From assembly GCF_014205165.1 (NCBI RefSeq), contig NZ_JACHMZ010000001.1:1090001-1154000 (forward strand): 64,000 bases of DNA. The letters run 5' to 3'. This document shows positions 19,058 through 28,002 of this stretch, in pieces. Numbering within the stretch: position 1 is the stretch's first letter; each line of letters opens with the position of its first letter. Below the pieces are notes generated by a model. That model saw only the letters and a program-made list of their open reading frames with translations. It did no database searches and was not told where the DNA came from. A program made the position numbers and the translations under genes. The stretch comes from Micromonospora carbonacea. GTDB taxonomy: Bacteria > Actinomycetota > Actinomycetes > Mycobacteriales > Micromonosporaceae.

Positions 19058-21391
19058 TCACGCCGAGCCGGAGCCCACCTGCTCCGGGGTGATGATCTGC
19101 TCGCGCATCTCGTCGAGCAGTCGGGCGCTGTCGTCCACGGAGAGCTGGGAGAAGATCCCGTTGGTGAGGCTGCCGTGGTCGACCGAGGTGCAGACCACCA
19201 CGTCTGTGCCGTCGAGCGCGCCGACGGCGCAGCGGGCGAACCGCCCCCGCACGCCGGTGTCGACCACCTGGGGATCGCCGAGTTGGTATCGCGGCTTGAG
19301 CCGGGCCAACTCGTCGTCCGCGTCGCTCTCGGGGGTCAGCCGGAAGCCGGTGCCGCCGAACACGACGGCGGGCTTGCCGGCCGACGAGACGTACACGCCG
19401 GCGAAGGTGTCCTCGGCCAGGAGGTGCGCCTTGCGCGTCTCGGCCTCCAGCTGATTCGCGGTGGTCTTGCTGCGGGCGTCCTCGCGCAGCGACAGGTCGG
19501 CGATCTGCGCCGGCAGCGCCGCCTTCGCCGGATACTGCTCCCACATCGGCTTGACCCAGTACGCGGGGCAGCCGCAGCAGCAGGCGATGCTCAGCAGCAG
19601 CACCCACGGCCAGCGCCGCCGGCGTCGGCGGGGCGCCTTCGGCGCGGGCGGGGGAGGGGCGGGCCGGTGTTGCTGCGGAGGCGGTGGCGGCGGTGCCACC
19701 GGACGGGCCGCGGGCGGCGACACCGGCCGAGCCGGCGGCGACACGGGTCGGGGCGGCGACACCTGCCGGGCTGGCGGCGGCAGCGGCTGGGCCATGGGCG
19801 GCGGCGCGGACCGGGCGGCCGGCGGCGGGCTCACGGGCCGGGCCGCCGGCGACACAGGCCGGGCCGGCTGCGGCGGGGTCACCGGGTGGGACGCCGCCGG
19901 GGTGCCGCGACCGACGACGGGCGCTGAGCCGGCCGCCGGCCCCGGGTACTGCCGGGTGGGTGGCGTCGCGGGGTACGGCATGGCCGGCGGCAGCTCGGCG
20001 GCGTGCAGGTCCCAACTGCCGGTGTCCACGCCGGCCCACGGGTCCACCGGAACCTGGCTCTCCGGGGGCGGCAGCGGCCCGTGCCCGACCGGTGCGGGCG
20101 GCGGCGGAGCCGGGGTCGGTGGCGGAGGGGCGGGCGGGGTGAACACGACGGACTCCCCCCAGCTCCGCTTGCGCGGGGCCGGCGGCGGGACCGATGCGGA
20201 CCCGCGCAAGCGGGGCGCGGGCGGCTCGGCGGCGGCGGGGTCGACGGTCGTCCGGTCCGGACGCGGGTCCAGCTTCGTGGCGTCGGGGCGGGCGGCGGAT
20301 TCCGGGGCGTCCGGGCCGGTGTCCAGCCTCGTGGCGTCCGGGCGCGGGCCCAGCTTCGCGTCCGGGTGGGCGTCGATCCTCGTCGGGTCCGGGGTGAGGG
20401 TCGGCCTGCCGGCCCTGGCGCGGCCCGGGGCGAAGGCCGGCGGGGTCACGCCGGCCCGGCCGAGGGCGGGCCGCGGCGGCGTGGGCTCGACCCTGGTCGG
20501 GTCCGGGCCGGACAGCGGCGGGGTGGGGGCGATCCGGGTCGGGTCCGGGCCGGGGCGCACCGGGGTGGCAGTGCCGACCGGTCGAGGTGGCGCGGGAGGT
20601 GCCCCGTGGGCGCCGGCCGGATCGACCCGGGTGGGCTCCGGCCCCGGCGACGACCCGGGCTCCGGCGAGGCGTCCGCGACCGGGACGGTCGCCTCGGCGG
20701 CCCCGCCGTCGGGGAGCGCGGCGGTCCTGGTCGCGTCGGTTCCGTGGTCGATCGCCCCGTCGGTCACCTCCGTCCGGTCGCCGGTCGCTTCCGGCTCGTC
20801 GTCGGTCGCCACCGCCCCGTCGCCGGTCGCTTCCGCCTCGTCGCCGGTCGCCCCGTCGGTCGCCGAACCGCCGGCCCTCACCCCACCGTCGGCCCTCGTC
20901 GTACCGCCGGTCGGCGGCTCTCCGTCGGCGCCTGTCGCGCCGTTCGTCCTCGGCTCACCGTCGGTCGGCGTCTCCGGGTCGGTCGGCGCGTGCCCGATGG
21001 CCGCCGTCTCGACCGGGGCCGTCGTGTCGTCGGTCGCCGTGGAGCCGGTCGCCGTCGTGTCGGTCGCCGTCGTGTCGTCGGTCGCCGTCGTGTCGGTGGC
21101 CGGCTCGGCGGAGGGGGCCTGCACGGCATCGACCGGCTCGACCCGCTGGGTGTCGACCTGCTCGGTGTCGGTCTGCCCGGCCTGCGTGGGGTCGGCCTGC
21201 GTGGGGTCGGCCTGCCCGCTGTCGGTCGGCTCGCTGTCGGTCGGCTCGGCGGAGCCGCGCGGGGCCGGTGCGACCGGCGATGGTACGGGGGAGGGGGCCG
21301 CCTCTCCGACGACCGCCGGATCCTGGTCCCGGTCGACGGCCGGGGTGCCCCCGTCGGCCGGCCGATCTGCTCCCGGCTGCGGGTGCGGCAT
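19058..21391 (-). CDS. large disordered, proline-rich membrane protein; paralogue of the 2259-2939 product
   Basis: 777 aa. About 550 residues are low-complexity Pro/Thr/Ala/Asp sequence with degenerate repeats: TDTTATDDTTATDTTATG; PTQADPTQAGQ; many DATRLD/DPTRI-like units; then PARPVSPP units. A basic RRRRRRWPW run and one membrane helix (VLLLSIACCCGCPAYW) follow. The ~150-residue C-terminal domain lies outside the cell and carries FAGVYVSSAG, VVFGGTGFRL, and C-x12-C-x3-DHGS, as in the gene at 2259-2939. The start ATG has AGAGGAG in front. The long cytoplasmic tail could be a signalling or scaffolding arm (inference). No known family recognised. Confidence 0.85.
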   Translation of the reverse strand: MPHPQPGADRPADGGTPAVDRDQDPAVVGEAAPSPVPSPVAPAPRGSAEPTDSEPTDSGQADPTQADPTQAGQTDTEQVDTQRVEPVDAVQAPSAEPATDTTATDDTTATDTTATGSTATDDTTAPVETAAIGHAPTDPETPTDGEPRTNGATGADGEPPTGGTTRADGGVRAGGSATDGATGDEAEATGDGAVATDDEPEATGDRTEVTDGAIDHGTDATRTAALPDGGAAEATVPVADASPEPGSSPGPEPTRVDPAGAHGAPPAPPRPVGTATPVRPGPDPTRIAPTPPLSGPDPTRVEPTPPRPALGRAGVTPPAFAPGRARAGRPTLTPDPTRIDAHPDAKLGPRPDATRLDTGPDAPESAARPDATKLDPRPDRTTVDPAAAEPPAPRLRGSASVPPPAPRKRSWGESVVFTPPAPPPPTPAPPPPAPVGHGPLPPPESQVPVDPWAGVDTGSWDLHAAELPPAMPYPATPPTRQYPGPAAGSAPVVGRGTPAASHPVTPPQPARPVSPAARPVSPPPAARSAPPPMAQPLPPPARQVSPPRPVSPPARPVSPPAARPVAPPPPPPQQHRPAPPPPAPKAPRRRRRRWPWVLLLSIACCCGCPAYWVKPMWEQYPAKAALPAQIADLSLREDARSKTTANQLEAETRKAHLLAEDTFAGVYVSSAGKPAVVFGGTGFRLTPESDADDELARLKPRYQLGDPQVVDTGVRGRFARCAVGALDGTDVVVCTSVDHGSLTNGIFSQLSVDDSARLLDEMREQIITPEQVGSGSA

Positions 21392-21625
21392 CGCGGCAAT
21401 CTCCTCTCGCGCCGGTCCGAGGTTAGTACCGGCGTGCCACCGGCGGCGATCCGCCCACGTCCGGGACGATCACGACCGGGCCCGTGGCACGCTCCCGGAC
21501 GCCGCGGGCCGGGGGATCCCGCCGCGGTGACCGGGCCGTGCCTCGGCGACGGACGTTCTTCCGGGTGGGGCAGGCGGGTGGGCGCGCCGCGGCGGGCGGC
21601 GGGCGGCCGCGTACCCTTGGGCATC

Positions 21626-23617
21626 ATGAGCGTTCCGTCCACCACGCCGAGTCCCGCCGTGGAGCCGTCGATCTGGCCCCGCCTGGAGCCGCTGCTGCCC
21701 CAGGTGACCAAGCCCATCCAGTACGTCGGTGGCGAGCTGGGCGCGGTGGTCAAGGACTGGGACGCGGCGACCGTGCGCTGGGCGCTGATGTATCCCGACG
21801 CGTACGAGGTGGGCCTGCCCAACCAGGGCGTGCAGATCCTCTACGAGGTGCTCAACGAGCTGCCCGACGTGCTGGCCGAGCGGACGTACGCGGTCTGGCC
21901 CGACCTGGAGCGGCTGATGCGCGCCCACGGCGTGCCGCAGTTCACCGTCGACGCCCACCGCTCGGTGCGCGGGTTCGACGTGTTCGGCGTCTCGTTCTCC
22001 ACCGAGCTGGGCTACACCAACCTGCTCACCGCGATCGACCTGGCGGGCATTCCGCTGCTGGCGGCCGACCGCAGCGACGCCGACCCGGTGATCGTGGCCG
22101 GTGGGCACGCCGCGTTCAACCCGGAGCCGATCGCCGACTTCGTCGACGCCGCCGTGCTCGGCGACGGCGAGGAGGCGGTCCTGGAGATCACCGCGATCGT
22201 CCGGGAGTGGAAGGCGGAGGGCTCCCCGGGCGGCCGCGACGAGCTGCTGCTGCGGCTGGCCCGCACGGAGAGCGTCTACGTGCCGCGTTTCTACGACGTG
22301 GACTACCTGCCCGACGGCCGGATCCAGCGGGTCGTGCCAAACCGGGCGGACGTGCCGTTCCGGGTGCACAAGCGCACGACGATGGACCTGGACGCCTGGC
22401 CGTACCCGAAGAAGCCCCTCGTCCCACTGGCCGAGACGGTCCACGAGCGGTACGCGGTGGAGATCTTCCGGGGGTGCACCCGGGGCTGCCGGTTCTGCCA
22501 GGCCGGCATGATCACCCGGCCGGTGCGGGAGCGGTCCATCACGACGGTGGGGCAGATGGTGCAGCAGGGGCTGGAGTTCTCCGGCTTCCACGAGGTGGGC
22601 CTGCTGTCGCTGTCGTCGGCCGACCACTCGGAGATCGGCGACATGTGCTCGGGCCTGGCCGAGCAGTACGCCGGCACCAACGTGTCGCTGTCGCTGCCGT
22701 CGACGCGGGTCGACGCGTTCAACATCGACCTGGCGCAGGAGCTGTCGCGCAACGGCCGGCGCACCGGGCTGACCTTCGCCCCCGAGGGCGGGTCGGAGCG
22801 GATCCGCAAGGTCATCAACAAGATGGTGTCGAAGGAAGACCTGATCCGCACGGTCGTCACCGCGTACACCAACGGCTGGCGGCAGGTGAAGCTCTACTTC
22901 ATGTGCGGCCTGCCCACCGAGACCGACGCCGACGTCCTGGAGATCGCGGACATGGCGCACGAGGTGATCCGGGCGGGCCGGTCCGCCACCGGCAGCAAGG
23001 ACATCCGCTGCACCGTCTCGATCGGCGGGTTCGTGCCGAAGCCGCACACCCCGTTCCAGTGGGCGGCGATGGAGCGGCCGGAGGTCATCGACGGCCGGCT
23101 GCGGCTGCTCAAGCAGGCGATCAACGCCGACCGTTCGCTCGGCCGGGCGATCGGCTTCCGCTACCACGACGGCGAGCCGTCGCTGATCGAGGGCCTGCTC
23201 AGCCGGGGCGACCGCCGGGTCGGCGCGGTCATCCGGCGGGTGTGGGAGAACGGTGGCCGGTTCGACGGCTGGAGCGAGCACTTCTCGTACCAGCGGTGGG
23301 TGGACGCCGCAGCCGAGGTGCTGCCGGCCTTCGGCGTCGACCTCGACTGGTACACCACCCGCCAGCGCGACGAGCTGGAGGTCCTGCCCTGGGACCACCT
23401 GGACTCGGGTCTGGACAAGGACTGGCTCTGGCAGGACTGGCAGGACGCCCTGTCCGAGTACGAGCAGGACGACTGCCGGTGGACCCCGTGTTTCGACTGC
23501 GGAGTCTGCCCGTCGATGGACACCGAGATCCAGATCGGCCCCACGGGCAGGAAGCTGCTCCCACTGACCCCGATCAACGGTGCCGGGCTGCGGATTCCCG
23601 CCCCCACCCCGCAGTGA
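21626..23617 (+). CDS. TIGR03960-type B12-binding-like radical SAM protein
   Basis: 663 aa. An N-terminal cobalamin-binding-like fold (residues ~50-210: ALMYPDAYEVGLPNQGVQIL, VIVAGGHAAFNPEPIADFVD) precedes a radical SAM barrel with C284-x3-C288-x2-C291 (FRGCTRGCRFCQ). The C-terminus has a Cys-rich CRWTPCFDCGVCP segment. The reaction of this family is not established; it is almost always next to a TIGR03936 gene, as here. ATG 21626 is supported by TACCCT (21612-21617) eight bases upstream, so the mRNA is near-leaderless. Confidence 0.92.
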   Translation: MSVPSTTPSPAVEPSIWPRLEPLLPQVTKPIQYVGGELGAVVKDWDAATVRWALMYPDAYEVGLPNQGVQILYEVLNELPDVLAERTYAVWPDLERLMRAHGVPQFTVDAHRSVRGFDVFGVSFSTELGYTNLLTAIDLAGIPLLAADRSDADPVIVAGGHAAFNPEPIADFVDAAVLGDGEEAVLEITAIVREWKAEGSPGGRDELLLRLARTESVYVPRFYDVDYLPDGRIQRVVPNRADVPFRVHKRTTMDLDAWPYPKKPLVPLAETVHERYAVEIFRGCTRGCRFCQAGMITRPVRERSITTVGQMVQQGLEFSGFHEVGLLSLSSADHSEIGDMCSGLAEQYAGTNVSLSLPSTRVDAFNIDLAQELSRNGRRTGLTFAPEGGSERIRKVINKMVSKEDLIRTVVTAYTNGWRQVKLYFMCGLPTETDADVLEIADMAHEVIRAGRSATGSKDIRCTVSIGGFVPKPHTPFQWAAMERPEVIDGRLRLLKQAINADRSLGRAIGFRYHDGEPSLIEGLLSRGDRRVGAVIRRVWENGGRFDGWSEHFSYQRWVDAAAEVLPAFGVDLDWYTTRQRDELEVLPWDHLDSGLDKDWLWQDWQDALSEYEQDDCRWTPCFDCGVCPSMDTEIQIGPTGRKLLPLTPINGAGLRIPAPTPQ

Positions 23618-23658
23618 TCCCCCGCGCGGGATGACCAACCGATCCGAGGAGCACGACG

Positions 23659-24429
23659 ATCAGTAGGAAACCACAGCCGGAGGGCGGTCAGGCGCCGGTC
23701 GTCCAGCGCGTCCGCATCCGGTACGCCAAGCGTGGGCCGTTGCGGTTCACCTCGCACCGCGACTTCGCCCGCGCGTTCGAGCGGGCGCTGCGGCGGGCCG
23801 GGGTGCCGATCGCCTTCTCCCAGGGCTTCACCCCGCACCCCAAGATCTCGTACGCCAGCGCGGCCCCGACCGGGGTGGCCAGCGAGGCGGAGTACCTGGA
23901 GATCGGGCTGCGGGAGCCGGTCGACCCGGGGCAACTCCGGGCGGCGCTGGACGCCGCGCTCTCGCCCGGGCTCGACGTCCTCGACGCGGTCGTCGCCGCC
24001 GGGGGCAGCCTGGCCGACCGGATCGAGGCGTCGCACTGGCGGATCGAGCTGCCGGAGGTGGAGCCGGCCGTGCTGGAGCGCGCCGTGGCCGCCTTCACGG
24101 CGGCGGGGGAGGTTCAGGTCGAGCGGATGACGAAGCAGGGGCGGCGCACCTTCGACGCCCGCGCGGCAGTCATGAAGATCGATGTGATCCGGTCCGTCGA
24201 GACGCCTTCCGGGGCACCGGGCGTGTCGTGTGCGATACTCGAACTGGTCGTCCGGCAGGTCACCCCGTCCGTACGACCCGATGACGTCCTTTCCGGCCTG
24301 CGCGCGGTGGCCGACCTGGAGCCGCCGGTCTCCCCGAGGGTGATCCGGCTGGCGCAGGGCACGCTGACCGCACAGGGCGAGATCGTCGATCCGTTGGACG
24401 CGGATCGCGACGGGGCAGCCATCGTGTGA
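23659..24429 (+). CDS. TIGR03936 (DUF2344) radical SAM-associated protein, apparent ATC start
   Basis: The conserved domain opens VQRVRIRYAKRGPLRFTSH and continues through [16 protein letters not shown] and FSQGFTPHPKISYASA. No ATG, GTG or TTG lies in frame between the stop codon at 23633-23635 and TTG 23740, and that TTG is already inside the domain. GAGGAG (23646-23651) points, with a seven-base spacer, at ATC 23659, giving xSRKPQPEGG and 256 aa. I annotate ATC as the start. Alternatives are an ATG-to-ATC mutation, a sequencing error, or start at TTG with loss of the first strand. It follows the TIGR03960 gene by 41 bp and probably works with it. Confidence 0.75.
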   Translation: MSRKPQPEGGQAPVVQRVRIRYAKRGPLRFTSHRDFARAFERALRRAGVPIAFSQGFTPHPKISYASAAPTGVASEAEYLEIGLREPVDPGQLRAALDAALSPGLDVLDAVVAAGGSLADRIEASHWRIELPEVEPAVLERAVAAFTAAGEVQVERMTKQGRRTFDARAAVMKIDVIRSVETPSGAPGVSCAILELVVRQVTPSVRPDDVLSGLRAVADLEPPVSPRVIRLAQGTLTAQGEIVDPLDADRDGAAIV

Positions 24430-24567
24430 GCGTTGACCGACGGTCAGCGTTCTGGCAGGCAGACTTCGGCGGTCGTGCAGCTCGCGCGCCCGGCGGAAAC
24501 ACTTTTGCGGCGACCCTGCGTGGCAGCGCTTACCCGCGCCCGGGGCAGCCAGAACTGGAGAACGTCC

Positions 24568-27500
24568 ATGCTCGAGAACGAGCCCGAGGGCGGCGAACGG
24601 ACCGGTTCCCAGCCGGCCGGCGAGACCGCTGACCGCACCACCGACACCGGCCGCGCCAGCGGTGACACCGTCACCGGCACGGCGGATCTCACCGCGGGCG
24701 GCCCCACCGCCGAGGGCGCGGCTCCGGCCGGCGGCCCCACCGCCGCGCAGGGCGAGGCCGCCGGGGCCGCCGCCGCCGAGGCGCCGGCCCCGCCGCCCCG
24801 CAAGCGGGCCACCCGTCGGCGGGCCACCCCGCTCAACCAGCCGGAGCAGACCGAGGCTCCGGTGGAGGCGTCCACCTCCGCCGGCTCGGCCAGCGGCGAG
24901 GCCCCCCAGGCCGAGGTCCTCGCCCCGGTCGCCGGTGAGCTGGAGGAGATGCCGAAGACGCCGCGTCGACGCCGGAAGGCGACCACCGCGAAGGCGGCGG
25001 AGGAGCCGATCGTCGTCGCCGCCGCCGAGGAGGCCGGCGCGGAGGTCGTACCCCCGGTCAAGGTGACCAGGACCCGCCGCCGCAAGGCCACCGCGCCCCC
25101 GGTGGAGGCCCCGGCGGCCGAGCCGGTCGCGGGCGAGGCCGCCGTGGCGGGCGAGGGGCCCGCCGAGCAGCCGACGCCGGCGGTGGCCGAGCCGGCGGTG
25201 GCCCAGCCCCCGGTCGCTGCCGCCGCCGAGCCCGACGCCGGCGCTGCCGGTGGTGCGCCGGACCAGCCGCCGGCCGGCGCGACCGACGCCGACCAGTCGG
25301 CCGCCTCCGGTAAGCCCGCCTCCGGCCGGGCCACCGCCGGGCGCGGCCGCCGCCGGTCCAGTGGCGCCGAGAACCGTTCCGGAGAGGTGCCGCCCGGGGT
25401 GGCCGTCCCCGGCGTGGCCGAGCCGCCGTCCGGGGTCGCGGAGCCCGCCGAGGCCGTCGAGCCCGCCGCGGTGGTCGCGCCGGCCGAGGTCGCCAGGGCC
25501 GCCGAGCCCGTGGCGGCCGACGAGCCCGCCGAGCCGAGGACCCGCCGGCGGCGGGCCGCCCTCTCCGCGCCGACCGTCCTGTTCATGGCCCCGCAGCCGG
25601 ACGAGCTGCCGGTGGCCCGCGTCGTGGTGCCGGCCCCGGTGGAGCCGGAGGCGGTCGAGGAGCAGCCCGAGCCGTCCCGCCGGCGTCGCCGCGCCCGGCG
25701 CGAGGCCGAGCCGGTCGAGCAGGCCGAGGTGCCGGAGGTCGAGGAGGAGCCGGCCGCCGAGGCGGAGGAGGCCGAGGCCGCCGACGACGAGGAGGACGAG
25801 GAGACCGCCGCCCGTCGGCGTCGCCGCCGGGGCCGCCGGGGCCGGGGCCGGGGCAAGGGCGGCGCGGACGAGGCCGACGACGAGGACGCCGAGGAGGCCG
25901 CCCAGGCCGAGGAGCCCGAGGCCGAGGGCGACGAGGACGAGGGCGAGGGCGAGACCGACGAGGGCGGCGACGGGCTGACCCGTCGCCGGCGGCGACGTCG
26001 CCGCCGCGGCGCGGGGGACACCGACGGGGGTGCCGACGACGGCGTGCCGACGGTCGTCAAGATCCGTGAGCCGCGCAAGGCCGTCGACGAGGTGCAGGGC
26101 GTCTCCGGCTCGACCCGGCTGGAGGCCAAGCGGCAGCGCCGCCGGGACGGCCGGGAGCAGCGCCGGACCCGCCCGCCGATCCTGAGCGAGTCCGAGTTCC
26201 TGGCCCGCCGGGAGGCGGTCGACCGGGTGATGGCGGTCCGCCAGCGCGGTGACCGCACCCAGATCGCCGTCCTGGAGGACGGCGTGCTGGTCGAGCACTA
26301 CGTCACCCGCAACTCCTCCGGCACGATGGCCGGCAACGTCTACCTCGGCAAGGTGCAGAACGTCCTGCCGAGCATGGAGGCGGCCTTCGTCGACATCGGG
26401 CGCGGCCGCAACGCCGTCCTGTACGCGGGCGAGGTCAACTGGGACACCACCGGCCTGGAGGGGCGGGCCCGGTCCATCGAGCAGGCCCTGCGCTCCGGCG
26501 ACTCGGTGCTGGTGCAGGTCACCAAGGACCCGATCGGGCACAAGGGGGCCCGGCTGACCAGCCACATCGCGCTCTCCGGCCGGCACCTGGTCTACGTGCC
26601 GAACGGCAACGCCTCCGGCATCAGCCGCAAGCTGCCCGACACCGAGCGCAAGCGGCTGCGCGACGCGCTCAAGAAGCTGGTCCCGGACGGCGCGGGCGTG
26701 ATCGTCCGCACTGCCGCCGAGGGGGCGAGCGAGGACGAGCTGGCCCGCGACGTCAAGCGCCTCCAGGCCCAGTGGGAGGACATCCAGGCCAAGGCCGCCT
26801 CCGGCGGCGCGCCGGTGCTGCTCTACGAGGAGCCGGACCTGGTCATCCGGGTCGTGCGGGACCTGTTCAACGAGGACTTCCGCGAGCTGGTGATCGAGGG
26901 CGACGAGTCGTACGGGATGGTCGAGTCGTACCTCTCGCACGTCTCCCCGGACCTGGTCGACCGGGTGCGCCGGCACGCGGGCGCGGCCGACGTGTTCGCC
27001 ACCTACCGGATCGACGAGCAGATCCTCAAGGGCCTGGACCGGAAGGTCTTCCTGCCCTCCGGCGGCTCGCTGGTGATCGACCGCACCGAGGCGATGACCG
27101 TCATCGACGTCAACACCGGCAAGTACACCGGCTCCGGCGGGAACCTGGAGGAGACGGTCACCCGGAACAACCTGGAGGCGGCCGAGGAGATCGTCCGCCA
27201 GCTCCGGTTGCGCGACATCGGCGGCATCGTGGTGATCGACTTCATCGACATGGTGCTGGAGTCGAACCGTGAGCTGGTGCTGCGCCGGCTCACGGAGTGC
27301 CTCGGCCGGGACCGCACGAAGCACCAGGTCACCGAGATCACCTCGCTCGGCCTGGTGCAGATGACCCGCAAGCGCATCGGCGCGGGGCTGCTGGAGGCGT
27401 TCAGCGAGCCCTGCGAGTGCTGCAAGGGCCGGGGCCTGATCATGCACACCGAGCCGGTGCCGGAGAAGCCGCGTTCGGGCGGTGGCGCGGGGGAGAAGGT

Positions 27501-27876
27501 CAAGGCGGTCGCCTCGGCGGCCCCCGCTCCCGCCGCCGCCCCGGCTCCGGCCGAGCCGGTCGGCGGGGCGTCGTCGCGACGCCGGGCGCGCAAGAGCGCT
27601 GCCCCGGAGCGCACGGTCGTCGAGGTGGTCGAGGCCCCTGCCGACACCGACACCGACTACCACGACACGATGGGCTACGACCTGTCCCGGTACGAGGCGG
27701 ACACCGCCGCCGCGCCGGCCGTGGCGGACAGCCAGCAGGGCGAGTCCGCCCGGCTGGCGGGCGCCGACGACCCGGACGCGCTCGGCGACGACGAGGGCGA
27801 CGGCGACGGCGGCGACACGGGCGGGGGCCGGCGGCGGTCCCGCCGGGGCGGCGCCCGGCGGCGTACCCGCCCCTGA
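24568..27876 (+). CDS. rne: ribonuclease E/G family endoribonuclease
   Basis: 1102 aa. Cuts single-stranded A/U-rich RNA and is the likely core of rRNA maturation and mRNA decay. Residues 1-~530 are a disordered arm of Ala/Pro/Glu runs alternating with Arg-rich clusters (RRRRRARRE, RRRRRRGRRGRGRGKGG), suited to RNA and protein binding. The S1 domain (GNVYLGKVQNVLPSMEAAFVD) and DNase I-like catalytic domain follow, with D847 (DVNTG) and D891 (DFIDM) as metal-binding aspartates. The Zn-link cysteines are C949 and C952 (CECCKGRG). A Pro/Ala tail ends in RRGGARRRTR. Placing the arm N-terminal is typical of Streptomyces and relatives. ATG 24568 follows CTGGAGAAC. Confidence 0.93.
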   Translation: MLENEPEGGERTGSQPAGETADRTTDTGRASGDTVTGTADLTAGGPTAEGAAPAGGPTAAQGEAAGAAAAEAPAPPPRKRATRRRATPLNQPEQTEAPVEASTSAGSASGEAPQAEVLAPVAGELEEMPKTPRRRRKATTAKAAEEPIVVAAAEEAGAEVVPPVKVTRTRRRKATAPPVEAPAAEPVAGEAAVAGEGPAEQPTPAVAEPAVAQPPVAAAAEPDAGAAGGAPDQPPAGATDADQSAASGKPASGRATAGRGRRRSSGAENRSGEVPPGVAVPGVAEPPSGVAEPAEAVEPAAVVAPAEVARAAEPVAADEPAEPRTRRRRAALSAPTVLFMAPQPDELPVARVVVPAPVEPEAVEEQPEPSRRRRRARREAEPVEQAEVPEVEEEPAAEAEEAEAADDEEDEETAARRRRRRGRRGRGRGKGGADEADDEDAEEAAQAEEPEAEGDEDEGEGETDEGGDGLTRRRRRRRRRGAGDTDGGADDGVPTVVKIREPRKAVDEVQGVSGSTRLEAKRQRRRDGREQRRTRPPILSESEFLARREAVDRVMAVRQRGDRTQIAVLEDGVLVEHYVTRNSSGTMAGNVYLGKVQNVLPSMEAAFVDIGRGRNAVLYAGEVNWDTTGLEGRARSIEQALRSGDSVLVQVTKDPIGHKGARLTSHIALSGRHLVYVPNGNASGISRKLPDTERKRLRDALKKLVPDGAGVIVRTAAEGASEDELARDVKRLQAQWEDIQAKAASGGAPVLLYEEPDLVIRVVRDLFNEDFRELVIEGDESYGMVESYLSHVSPDLVDRVRRHAGAADVFATYRIDEQILKGLDRKVFLPSGGSLVIDRTEAMTVIDVNTGKYTGSGGNLEETVTRNNLEAAEEIVRQLRLRDIGGIVVIDFIDMVLESNRELVLRRLTECLGRDRTKHQVTEITSLGLVQMTRKRIGAGLLEAFSEPCECCKGRGLIMHTEPVPEKPRSGGGAGEKVKAVASAAPAPAAAPAPAEPVGGASSRRRARKSAAPERTVVEVVEAPADTDTDYHDTMGYDLSRYEADTAAAPAVADSQQGESARLAGADDPDALGDDEGDGDGGDTGGGRRRSRRGGARRRTRP

Positions 27877-27909
27877 CCGGCTGACCGGCTGACCGGCCGC
27901 GCGTTTCGC

Positions 27910-27949
27910 AGGACCCCTGCCCGGGTGACAGCACCGGGGCGGGGGTCCT
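27910..27949 (+). terminator. rne terminator hairpin
   Basis: AGGACCCCTGCCCGG and CCGGGGCGGGGGTCCT pair around a short loop, 33 bases after the rne stop. No T-run follows. Confidence 0.75.
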
Positions 27950-28002
27950 GTCGCGTGCCCGACCCCGGTTAGGATCGGCCACCCCCGGTCAGGAGAAGAA
28001 GA

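Noticed and set aside
20250..21250. Regular GTCGGTCGCC-like spacing that might suggest a CRISPR or satellite array
   Set aside because: The repeats are degenerate, in frame and encode the low-complexity tail of the 19058-21391 protein; there are no unique spacers.
23161..27663. A 1500-codon minus-strand open frame opposite rne
   Set aside because: Composition bias of the third codon position explains it; the opposite strand has clear RNase E/G motifs.
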